This document shows positions 26,066 to 35,527 of a stretch of 49,313 bases of DNA, piece after piece; position 1 is the first letter of the stretch, and every line of letters starts with the position of its first letter. The notes under the pieces were generated by a model, which was not told the DNA's origin, did not search any database, and saw only the letters and a program-made list of their open reading frames with translations. The stretch spans positions 1 through 49,313 of the forward strand of contig NW_003546337.1 of NCBI RefSeq assembly GCF_000090795.2, in the 5' to 3' direction. The translations under genes were made by a program, and so were the position numbers. The DNA comes from Amphimedon queenslandica. Its lineage: Eukaryota > Porifera > Demospongiae > Haplosclerida > Niphatidae.

Positions 26066-26881
26066 ATGGCTATGGACAGGTCCTCAATGTCTCTTTTAGA
26101 GTATCTTCCTTTTACTGGCCCGCTGGAGAAAGCCTTCAATGCCAGAGGATCTATTCGCTGGCTACATGATAACTTTTATCTCACTTTTGTAACCAGTGGA
26201 CTCTACGTTGCATTCGTTTTTCTTGGCACTCTAGCAATGAAGGAGAGAGCCCCGTTCCGTCTGGAGAGGTTGCTGTTTATGTGGAACGTTGGGCTGGCAG
26301 CATTCTCCATCATGGGCTCATTCTCAATAGTCCCCCTACTCCTGTACACTGTCTATGAGAAAGGGTTCCCCTACACCACCTGTATATCACCCGGGCTCTT
26401 CAACCCTCACATTACACTCTGGGCTGTGTTATTTGTACTCTCAAAGATATTTGAGTTTGGCGACACCGTGTTTATTGTTTTACGAAAGAAGAAGCTAATG
26501 TTCCTCCATTGGTACCATCACGTGACTGTACTGATGTTCTCGTGGTATTGCTTGGGTAACCTGGTCACTGGGGCCGGCCACTGGTTCGCTGGTGTTAATC
26601 TTATTGTCCATTCTGTCATGTACACATATTACGCTATAGTGTCTTATGGTATCAGGGTCCCATCAAGGGTAGCACTCTGGATCACGATATTCCAACTGAC
26701 CCAGATGTTTATTGGTATCCTCATTAATGTGGTTGGGTTCTTGTATCGGAATGAGTTTATAGACTGCCAGTTTGACTGGTCTGTCTTCAAGGCTAGCATT
26801 GCCATGTATGCGTCTTATGCTCTTCTGTTTGGCTGGTACTTCTTTGATCGATACGTCATTAAAAAGAGAAAGACTAACTGA
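26066..26881 (+). CDS. ELOVL6: ELOVL6-like very-long-chain fatty acid elongase, copy 1
   Basis: Intronless, 271 aa from the ATG at 26066. ELOVL enzymes are multipass ER membrane condensing enzymes that add two carbons from malonyl-CoA to fatty acyl-CoA. The catalytic histidine box LHWYHHVTV is present, with the upstream KIFEFGDTVFIVLRKKKL signature, HSVMYTYYA and ITIFQLTQM, typical of the ELOVL3/6 (saturated and monounsaturated C12-C16) subfamily. About six to seven hydrophobic segments are visible, and the basic C-terminus KKRKTN resembles a dilysine ER-retrieval signal. Start: an in-frame GTG lies 6 bp upstream; ATG chosen. It precedes a second elongase in the same orientation. Confidence 0.93.
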   Translation: MAMDRSSMSLLEYLPFTGPLEKAFNARGSIRWLHDNFYLTFVTSGLYVAFVFLGTLAMKERAPFRLERLLFMWNVGLAAFSIMGSFSIVPLLLYTVYEKGFPYTTCISPGLFNPHITLWAVLFVLSKIFEFGDTVFIVLRKKKLMFLHWYHHVTVLMFSWYCLGNLVTGAGHWFAGVNLIVHSVMYTYYAIVSYGIRVPSRVALWITIFQLTQMFIGILINVVGFLYRNEFIDCQFDWSVFKASIAMYASYALLFGWYFFDRYVIKKRKTN

Positions 26882-27073
26882 ATTTATTATAATATTAGTG
26901 GTAGATTCCATTTGCTGACATAGGAAATTTATAATTTTAGAGCAATTATGTGAATTAAATTGAATTTATTTGACCTTATCATAGTCAGTATGACCTTTTC
27001 TTGGGTGGGTACTGTAGATCTACTGTTTACATAATCAAATGTAATAGCAACCATTCCTCCAGCTCTTCTCCTC

Positions 27074-27901
27074 ATGTCTCCTCCATTGAAGTATCTCTCC
27101 ACTCCATTAGAGAGGGTCCCTTACCTCAGGGACTTTGAATCAAGGTTTGATTTCTCTGCTGCCAAGTCATGGCTCTACAATAACTGGCTCTGGACTCTCC
27201 CATTGTGCCTTCTCTATGTTGCTCTGGTCTTCTCAGGGAAGAAGTGGATGTCTACTCGTCCTCCATACGACCTCAGACGAGTGCTCTTTGCTTGGAACTT
27301 GTTCCTCGCCATATTCTCCATTATTGGTTCCACTTGTCTCGTACCTCATTTGTTGGATATCCTACTCAGGTCGGGTCTCACTGAATCAGTCTGCAAGACA
27401 GAAGCTCTTTATAATCCACACATCAGTCTATGGTGCTTTGTATTTACTCTGTCTAAAGTACTAGAACTTGGTGACACTGCTTTTGTCATTCTTCGTAAAA
27501 GCCCTTTACAGTTCCTCCATTGGTATCATCACTGTACAGTCCTAGTGTATTCATTCTACGGGCTGGGTCGACCAGTCAGTAGTGCTATTGGTATTTGGTT
27601 TGGTAGCATGAACTATTCAGTACACGCTGCCATGTATTCTTACTATGCCATTAAAGCATTAGGGTACAGGGTCCCTTCAGCTGTCTCAAGGTGTATTACT
27701 ATATTCCAGCTGTCACAAATGGTTGTTGCTCTAGTCATTAACTTCACTGCCTTTAGGAGCTATAGCTTTGGAGAAGCTTGTGAAATAGATATCAATGTGT
27801 TCTATGCTGGTATGATCATCTATGGATCTTATGCTATTCTCTTTGCCAACTTCTTTTACCAGCGATATATCAAAGCAAGCCCAAAAACAAAAAGAGACTG
27901 A
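27074..27901 (+). CDS. ELOVL6: ELOVL6-like very-long-chain fatty acid elongase, copy 2
   Basis: Intronless, 275 aa. Same landmarks as copy 1: KVLELGDTAFVILRK, the histidine box LHWYHHCTV, HAAMYSYYA and ITIFQLSQM. The copies are clearly homologous, but I judge them only moderately identical in protein, so the duplication is old compared with the AKT exchange tracts. The C-terminus SPKTKRD is basic. The 192-bp gap between the copies is short but could hold a promoter. Substrate differences cannot be read from sequence. Confidence 0.92.
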   Translation: MSPPLKYLSTPLERVPYLRDFESRFDFSAAKSWLYNNWLWTLPLCLLYVALVFSGKKWMSTRPPYDLRRVLFAWNLFLAIFSIIGSTCLVPHLLDILLRSGLTESVCKTEALYNPHISLWCFVFTLSKVLELGDTAFVILRKSPLQFLHWYHHCTVLVYSFYGLGRPVSSAIGIWFGSMNYSVHAAMYSYYAIKALGYRVPSAVSRCITIFQLSQMVVALVINFTAFRSYSFGEACEIDINVFYAGMIIYGSYAILFANFFYQRYIKASPKTKRD

Positions 27902-28087
27902 ACTAAATGTTATTATTTATTTATTTAATTTAATAGGCCACGTTCTTGTTACTTTTGTTGTTAATTTTATCAAAAACAGGAAACACACCATTAGCTGGAT
28001 AGTGAAATTATTTTTATAATAAAATAAATTATGTTCTTATTTTTGCCAAATTATTATAATACAAGAAATTAAATTATTCCAAACTGA

Positions 28088-31069
28088 CTATTTAGTATCC
28101 ATTATATCTTCTTCCTATTAATAAATAAGGTGACAGCCAATCTTTAAACATGATTACCTCCTCCTCCTCCTCTTCACTTGATATGATTATGTCACTAGTT
28201 CCTTCATTATAATCTTCATCTTCCTCATCTACAGCAGTCAATCATTAATGGAGGGACCATAACTCACTCTCTTACCTTCACCAGCTGTTACTATTGCTCC
28301 TGGAGTTGTTAATAGTCTTTCTTCATCATCATTCTCATCATCATCAGCTTTAGACTGTGGACATGTACACAATTAATATAAATATATCCATTAGGACTAG
28401 CAATAAACTGTACTACACAGTAACCTGTACACGTGTACATTTCAATAAACATTATACAATCAACTACACGAGACTATAATGTACAAGTACATGAAACACT
28501 GAACTGAGCAATGATGGGATATCACCAGACACTTGTGCTTGTGTGCATAATGTGAATCCACTAACTAACTAACTTGTGCTAATAGTAGATCCAGTTTCCC
28601 CTCAATTTTAGCCATTTTATTAAACAGTGCTGTCCTGCTCTCCATCGACTGATAGAACACACTCAAACAATCTAAAAGATGTGGCACCTACACACACACA
28701 CACACACACACACAGACACAGTGTTACTGGATGGACACTGAGAGGTATATGCACTCATTGATGGGAGCCATCATTACAGCTTTAGCTCTCACTTTAGAAA
28801 CAGCTGCTAGGCTAATCAAGAGTATGGAGGCTCACTGTGAGGAGGTAGGAGGTGTGGTTTAACAGGACTGACCTAACCCACAGAATAACATTAGTCTTAG
28901 CCGGATTAACATGTATGGCATCTATCAGCTACAGAATATAAATTAATTAATAAATAAATAATTCCATTACTTACTGCTTTTAGAAAAGGTACAATGGCAG
29001 TTATAGATAGCTTCCTAACTGTTGAGTCGATCACTCTCTTTGTGTCTATTCTTATAACCTGCTCCAGTAACTTCTTATCATCATTGTGAACCGCCTGAAG
29101 AACAAGCAACGAGAGACTCTCAGCCGATAGTTTGGACCTTAATAACAATAAACAATAACAATAAACAACAACAACATCAATGTGGTGAAACCTTTTATCA
29201 TTCTCGTCAGACTCCAATAGAGAGAGTGACTGGAGTCTCTGATACATTGGAACCTGTTCCTCTAATCTGTTCCGACCAGTGTCTCCACCAGTGTCCCGTC
29301 CAGTGTCCTGTCCAGTGTCCTGTCGTATAGTCCGTGGGGTGGAGAGACTAACTATAGACACGCTTCCTTTACCAGCGGAGCCACTCCCCCCACCAGAGCC
29401 AGGAGCAGGTGTGGGTACTAATAATCCTTTAGGGACTGTTCTTATCAATAAAGAATGAGACTCGGATTGTTTAAAAGGCTACAATTAAAATAGCAATGGA
29501 GGAGGTCAGACTTTATACCCATCCACTTACCATAGTCTCAAACACTGGCCGAACCACTGAGGTATGAGCTATCACCATATCACCAGGACTGGAAGAAACA
29601 TGTAGAGCTAACACTGGAATACTAAGAGGAACCTGTGGGGTGACAGGGACAGTGAATAAGAGTGTGGGTACTAATTAGACCAGTGGGAGTTAACAAACCA
29701 GTAATGTGGATATAAGACTGTTGATGTACAATAACCACAAGTACATCTATAATAGAGTAACCTATTAGCTTCACCTTTTGCTTTGAGGTGGATTGAGTTA
29801 CAAATTGAAGGCTGGCAGCTGGTTCCTGAGGACCAGGTACTTTAGTATAAGAATCAATTTCAAATAATTGAACGACCCCATCATCACACACAGACCCTAT
29901 CTTGAACTGAGAGAGAGAGTGAGCAGACATTTATAAAGTAAGTAACCAATACCTGTCCCTCATCTTCAATACCATGAACTGATAGGACATTACTTTCACA
30001 AACCAAAGAGACACTACCACCTGTAGCAATGTTCCTAAACAAATTACAAATAAATAAATAAATAATAATAATAACAACTCACCAAAGACTAATATTCCTT
30101 TCATTATCAGCTGCAGATATAAATTGATTTTTGTTGACAAAGAAAAGTGACATAACATTGCTAGCATGACCAGTGAAACGCTGCAATGAAGTAAATTAAA
30201 TGAAAATTTAAAATGGACGCCATATCTTACTTTAATTAATGCTTGAGTGCTGATATCCCATAGCTTAATGCTCCGCCCAGCAGTTAATAAAGTTCTTTCA
30301 CCAACACATAGACAAGAAACACCATTTTTATCAGCTTTCCACCTGCAAAATATAATTATAACTCATTAATAATCAAGGAATTGAACAGAGAATGAGCTAA
30401 TGCATCAGGAAATGTAATAAAATAGAAGAATTCTGACCTTTTCATTTTTTGGCAAAATTTGGCTGAAATCCCTGTACTATAGTACAGTGACTTTTGTCCG
30501 ATTTTGGAGCAACTTTAAAAAATCATAAAAAATTCAAATTTGATCGGATTTAACTCAAACTTTCCGTGCAACATAAGAAGATGTATATGTACCATGAAAA
30601 AATATAAAAGTGAAAAATTCTGATCTTTTCATTTTTGTCAAAATTTGGCCAAAATCCCTGTACTATAGTACAGGGACTTTTGTCCGATTTTGGAGCAACT
30701 TTAAAAAATCATAAAAAATTTAAATTTGATCGGATTCAGCTCAAACTTTCCACGCAACATAAGAACATGTATATGTATCAGGAAAAAATATAAAAGTGGG
30801 AAATTCTGATCTTTTCATTTTTGGCAAAATTTGGCCAAAATCCCTGTACTATAGTACAGGGACTTTTGTCCGATTTTGGAGCAACTTTAAAAATAATAAA
30901 AAATTCAAATTTGATCGGATTCAGCTCAAACTTTCCACGCAACATAAGAACATGTATATGTATCAGGAAAAAATATAAAAGTGGGAAATTCTGATCTTTT
31001 CATTTTTGGCAAAATTTGGCCAAAATTAATACAATCCAATTATTGAGCAACTTTAAACCATTATACATA

Positions 31070-31103
<34 letters not shown>

Positions 31104-31728
31104 TTTCCAAAGAGCCTGATCCTACTGTCCATTGGTAGACCAGTTTAGATCCATCAGTAACGTACAATGAATCATTACCACTCCATGATATACTGACCAC
31201 ACCCCCACAACCATCCACTGGCTATTATTAGTAACATTACATCATCACATAGTTCTAAATATAGCTCACCATAGTTGCACATTGTTCATTCTGGTCGATA
31301 TCCCATATTATCAGACCATCATTCTCAACCCCAATAGCTAGTAATGGTGAACCTCTCTTCTTCTGGTTAGACTGCAAGGAGGAGGAGGACACACACAATG
31401 TAAGGTATGGCCTATAATAAACCTGGCCTCGTTGCCCCGCCCCTTCGCTTGAAGGGGCGGGGCAACAAGACGATAATAAACCAGCCATTTTGAACCATGA
31501 TTCCACCAACCATCCATCCCCCTGATCACTGCTACAGTACATTGTAATGGTAATGTATGGTACCTGGTCCCATCCTTCAGACCAGCCAGTGGACAGTACA
31601 GTGGACCAGTGACCAGTTGCTCTACAGACCTGTCTACCAGTAGCCGTGTTCCACACTGATACTTGATTCCCTCCATTAACTACTGATAATAATGAACCAT
31701 CTCTACAGAATGAGCTATTGGAGGCCAT
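28088..31728 (-). CDS. WDR43: WDR43/UTP5 orthologue, nucleolar WD40-UTP12 protein (15 exons)
   Basis: Exons: 31564-31728, 31270-31371, 31103-31221, 30231-30342, 30083-30180, 29953-30034, 29775-29906, 29531-29632, 29192-29478, 28975-29137, 28836-28928, 28574-28687, 28276-28354, 28158-28228, 28088-28114; 1746 bp, 581 aa. WDR43/UTP5 belongs to the t-UTP/UTP-A complex of the small-subunit processome, needed for pre-rRNA transcription and 18S maturation. WD40 blades read as VSVWNTATGRQV, LIIWDIDQN, SIKLWDIST and GHASNVMSLFF; the UTP12 domain reads LSLLVLQAVHNDDKKLLEQV, then LIDAIHVNPAKTNVILWVRS and LLNHTSYLLT/VPHLL across a splice. An acidic tail (DEEDEDYNEG, poly-E) ends the protein. A dodecad-like TGQDTGRDTGGDTGR tract sits before the UTP12 domain. 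Head-to-head with ECHS1. Confidence 0.93.
30400..31025. repeat. Three to four ~180-bp family units in a WDR43 intron
   Basis: Forward-orientation units with junctions CCCTGTACTATAGTACAGTG (near 30470) and CCCTGTACTATAGTACAGGG (near 30657 and 30845), the GGACTTTTGTCCGATTTTGG start and TTTTGGCAAAATTTGGCC before each end. Adjacent units here differ at only a few positions, implying a recent local expansion. Confidence 0.85.
31431..31466. repeat. Perfect GC-rich hairpin in WDR43 intron 1
   Basis: GTTGCCCCGCCCCTTC, loop GCTT, then GAAGGGGCGGGGCAAC: a 16-bp perfect stem with a 4-nt loop, strikingly GC-rich for this window. It contains CCCCGCCCC boxes (Sp/KLF-like) in each arm. Confidence 0.8.
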
Positions 31729-31783
31729 TATCAGTACACGTGGTTAGTGGGTGTGACTAATACCAGTCACGCCCACTGCCAAT
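31729..31783. promoter_or_regulatory. Very short divergent promoter WDR43 / ECHS1
   Basis: Only 55 bp separate the start codons of the two genes. Both 5' UTRs and core promoters must be compressed here or overlap the first exons. No clear TATA box. Confidence 0.6.
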
Positions 31784-33826
31784 ATGTCACTGTACAGGGT
31801 AGGTCTATCCAGAGGAATGTTGAGCTCATTCCAGCGAGTGATGAGAGGGGAAGGACTCCACACGAGCAGTGCAGTACAGTACGAGTATATTAAAGTGGAC
31901 AAGAGAGGAGAAAAGAGTAAGAGAAATTAATATAAAATTATTATTCTTTTAATTAATGTTCTTGTTATTATATTTAATTTTAATCATTATTAATATATAT
32001 AATAGAAAATGTTGGCCTGATTCAGTTGAATCGTCTCAAAGCACTGAATGCCCTTTGTGATGGGCTGGTCTCTGAAATAGGAGAAGCACTTCAAGAAATG
32101 GAAACTGATACCAGCATTGACGCCATTGTGATCACTGGTATGCTGTTAATAGTACACTGTACAGTATTGCAGTGTGTTATGGTATTGTATACTAGTATGA
32201 TGGTATAATGGTATTATATGTATTGTATGTCAATGTACAGTGTAATGGTTTTATACAGTACAGTATAATGGTAGTACAGTGTAATGGTAGTATAGTCTAA
32301 TGGTAGTATAGTGTAATGGTAGTACAGTCTAATGGTAGTATAGTGTAATGGTAGTATAGTATAATGGTAGTACAGTGTAATGGTAGTATAGTGTAATGGT
32401 AGTATAGTCTAATGGTAGTACAGTCTAATGGTAGTATAGTCTAATGGTAGTATAGTCTAATGGTAGTACAGTCTAATGGTAGTACAGTCTAATGGTAGTA
32501 CAGTCTAATGGTAGTATAGTCTAATGGTAGTACAGTCTAATGGTAGTATAGTCTAATGGTAGTATAGTGTAATGGTAGTACAGTCTAATGGTAGTATAGT
32601 GTAATGGTAGTATAGTATAATGGTAGTACAGTGTAATGGTAGTATAGTGTAATGGTAGTATAGTATAATGGTAGTACAGTGTAATGGTAGTATAGTGTAA
32701 TGGTAGTATAGTCTAATGGTAGTACAGTCTAATGGTAGTATAGTCTAATGGTAGTATAGTCTAATGGTAGTACAGTCTAATGGTAGTATAGTCTAATGGT
32801 AGTATAGTGTAATGGTAGTATAGTGTAATGGTAGTACAGTCTAATGGTAGTACAGTCTAATGGTTCTCTGATGCTGTAGGTAGTGAAAGAGCTTTTGCTG
32901 CTGGAGCTGATATTGCTGAGATGAAGGATAAGTCTTTTCAGGATTGCTATGCTCGAAAGTTCCTATCTCATTGGGACATCATTTCAAAGTGTCCCAAACC
33001 AACAATAGCAGCTGTGAATGGATTCGCTTTAGGAGGAGGTTGTGAGGTGGCCATGATGTGTGATATTATATATGCAGGTGAGAGAGAGAGAGGGAGAGAG
33101 CAGCTGTTGGTTGTTTGAAAAAACATGCTTCTTCATTCTTTTGACTGTTGACAATCCGTTCAATATTAAAATGCATTATTAGGTGAAAAGGCAAAGTTTG
33201 GCCAGCCTGAGATTACACTGGGTACAATACCTGGAGCAGGAGGCACCCAAAGACTAACTAGGGCCATTGGGAAATCAAAAGCAATGGAAATGATACTAAC
33301 AGGTAACAATGGAGAGACACTAGAGCCTCTTTAATGTTGAGTATTAGGAGAATTTATGAGTGCACAGGAGGCAGAGAAAGCAGGTCTTGTTAGTAAAGTG
33401 TTTCCGGTAGAGGAACTGGTAAATAGACTCCATTAATGAATTAAACACCATTAATGAATTAATGAATTAAACACCTTTATTATATGTGTCTTTTGTATTA
33501 TGTCTACTGGTAGGTGGGAGAGGCTATCAAGTTAGGTGAACGTATTGGTGAGTTCTCACAGATTGCAGCTGCAATGTGTAAAGAAGCCGTTAACATGTCT
33601 GACGAATTACCACTCAGTAATGTAAGAACTAACAATGTACTGCAGTAATACATTATGTACTGTATTAATACTGCATGTACTGTACTGTATTAATACATGC
33701 TGTGTGTGTACTTAGGGTTTGTTGTATGAGAAGAAATTGTTCCATTCTTCATTTGCTACTGATGACAAAAGAGAGGGAATGACTGCCTTCCTTGAGAAAC
33801 GTAAACCAGACTTTAAAGACAATTAA
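31784..33826 (+). CDS. ECHS1: Mitochondrial short-chain enoyl-CoA hydratase (7 exons)
   Basis: Exons 31784-31916, 32006-32137, 32880-33077, 33183-33302, 33348-33418, 33514-33621, 33716-33826; 873 bp, 290 aa, the usual ECHS1 length. It hydrates trans-2-enoyl-CoA in mitochondrial beta-oxidation and valine breakdown. The N-terminus ([20 protein letters not shown]) is an arginine-rich, acid-free presequence. Crotonase landmarks: [16 protein letters not shown], the oxyanion-hole segment [26 protein letters not shown] with its catalytic glutamate region, and [18 protein letters not shown] with the second catalytic glutamate. The C-terminus [12 protein letters not shown] is typical. Intron 2 is swollen by a 15-bp minisatellite. 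Confidence 0.96.
32215..32866. repeat. 15-bp minisatellite, ~40 copies, in ECHS1 intron 2
   Basis: Unit TAATGGTAGTAYAGT with two alternating polymorphic positions (TATAGT/TACAGT and GTC/GTG before TAATGG). It ends 14 bp before the exon-3 acceptor at 32879. Larger blocks repeat the same pattern of variants, suggesting higher-order duplications. Confidence 0.9.
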
Positions 33827-34029
33827 TAATCGAATAATGATAAAAAATTAATTAATACTACTACAAAAATAATGATAAAATTTAATTAATACTAGTACTA
33901 CAAAAAATAATAATAGTAACTGTTATTGTTGCTTAGTGTTCACAACAAGGAATTTGACCTTTTAATGTGGTCATAAAGTATAACAAAAGTAGATCTAATG
34001 AATAGCTACATTCTTACTAATAATAGTTA

Positions 34030-35322
34030 CTAATATTTATAATATTTTGAGATTTGACGATAAACATCACCATTTAATTTTAATTCTGCTTTAATTGTAA
34101 AAGGACTTTCGGTTTTAGCAGAAATATTCCACGAGGCTTCATTATCGTTAGATTTAGAGGTTTCATCTATTTTGCAAGGAACTGCTCGTTGTTTTGGGCC
34201 AATGACAACACAAGAAATATCAAAATCTGGAAACAGCAACTTCGTCGTAGAACGATAGCGGAAATTTGTGGGCAACGCTGCCATTCTTGTCCATTTAAAA
34301 TCTATTTTCACAATGTGGAATGAGGTTATTGGTTCATTTATACTAAAGGAAACTGATCCATTGATCAGCTTAATATCAGTGTCACTGGTACTGGCACTTG
34401 TAGTGGGCGGTCCCCATCCTCCGGTCTTTACTGGCCGTGCTGAAACAAGCTTGTCATTTACACAAAGTAAAGGCCCAAAATTAATAGGATTCCATATCAT
34501 TGATTTTAATTTGTCCATTGATGACATTGATTTGCAACCTTGAACAGCAAACTCTAATAATGATAATTTGCTGTTTTTCATAAGCTGATCAGCTGATTTT
34601 ATCTCAGATTCCAGCATTCCTATTGCCTTATTCACTGAATCCTTTTCAGTGGAGAGTGCTTTTGAATATTGGCTGTAGTGAGTGTCAACTTCTTTGAGTA
34701 ACTTGTCCTTATGCTCTGTATCCTTCACATTCTCACTAATGAACCCTTTTAGCTTGTGTGGATAAGAAGTGGTGTGCTTTTCAGCTTCAGCAATCTCTTC
34801 AGAGTGAGACTGGAATGACTTCAAGTGTTTTAAAAGACACTCAAAATCTGATTTTAAATGAGCCTTTATGCTTTCTCTAGCTGATGTAACTGACTTGGTC
34901 TCGTGTTTGTAATGATAGCACAGCTCACAGTCCTGACAGATCAAACACTTGCAAGTCATGCAATAAGCGTTGAGAGATTCACTTGAATGCTTTGGACAAT
35001 TGTACTTTGAAGCTATGTCTGCTTCTTCAGGAAGAACTAGATCGTGTGTATTAAATGTGGCCATTCTTTTGTGTGAATCAGTACAGGGCTTGCAAAGGAA
35101 ACAGCAGCACTTACTGCAGTATCTAACAGACTCATCTGCTGACTGGCACTGACCACATGACTGGCCACTAGGTGTAGCTACAGCAGTACTGCCATCATCT
35201 GTAGCTGCTGGACTAACTGGAATAGGTAAGGGTTGTAGAGTTGGTCTCAATGATAAGCTGGTGATATTGGGACCAAATTGAAAGGAAGACTGTGGAAAAG
35301 TGAAGCTCTGTCGCTGATTCAT
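34030..35322 (-). CDS. TRIM-like B-box/coiled-coil protein lacking a RING
   Basis: Intronless, 430 aa from MNQRQSFTFP; eleven in-frame codons upstream, starting at 35355, give an alternative start. It has two B-box-type zinc modules: CGQCQSADESVRYCSKC...CKPC...H, then CPKHSSESLNAYCMTCKCLI followed by CQDC and H residues. A coiled coil follows (about 150-270, LKSDFECLLKHLKSFQSHSE onward), then a beta-rich C-terminal region (about 310-430) I cannot assign. No RING cysteines precede the first B-box, unlike its neighbour. Same strand as, and 205 bp from, the RING-containing paralogue; shared phrases include HKRMATFNTH versus HTRMATFQTH and EKHTTSYP versus EKHVTTYP. Probably a regulator or scaffold rather than an active E3 on its own. 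Confidence 0.85.
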   Translation of the reverse strand: MNQRQSFTFPQSSFQFGPNITSLSLRPTLQPLPIPVSPAATDDGSTAVATPSGQSCGQCQSADESVRYCSKCCCFLCKPCTDSHKRMATFNTHDLVLPEEADIASKYNCPKHSSESLNAYCMTCKCLICQDCELCYHYKHETKSVTSARESIKAHLKSDFECLLKHLKSFQSHSEEIAEAEKHTTSYPHKLKGFISENVKDTEHKDKLLKEVDTHYSQYSKALSTEKDSVNKAIGMLESEIKSADQLMKNSKLSLLEFAVQGCKSMSSMDKLKSMIWNPINFGPLLCVNDKLVSARPVKTGGWGPPTTSASTSDTDIKLINGSVSFSINEPITSFHIVKIDFKWTRMAALPTNFRYRSTTKLLFPDFDISCVVIGPKQRAVPCKIDETSKSNDNEASWNISAKTESPFTIKAELKLNGDVYRQISKYYKY

Positions 35323-35527
35323 TGCTGTAACTAGGGTAAGGAAACTAACCAACAAGTAACTTCAAGTGTAGGAGGATACTGTGTAAGCTGTTTATGTAGG
35401 CGAGGAAGTGTAAATTTTTGGTGATAGATCTAAACTATAATCTAATTCTTACAAAAATAAAGAAAAAACAAAGTCTATTAAAAAGTTAAAAAATCTAAAT
35501 ACCGATAAAAGGACAAACAAAACTGCA

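Noticed and set aside
28737..28835. An extra WDR43 exon between the UTP12 segments
   Set aside because: All frames with usable acceptors meet stops; reading through TGG into GTTAGG gives WVRSVLLNHTSYLLT with a clean GTGAGC donor instead.
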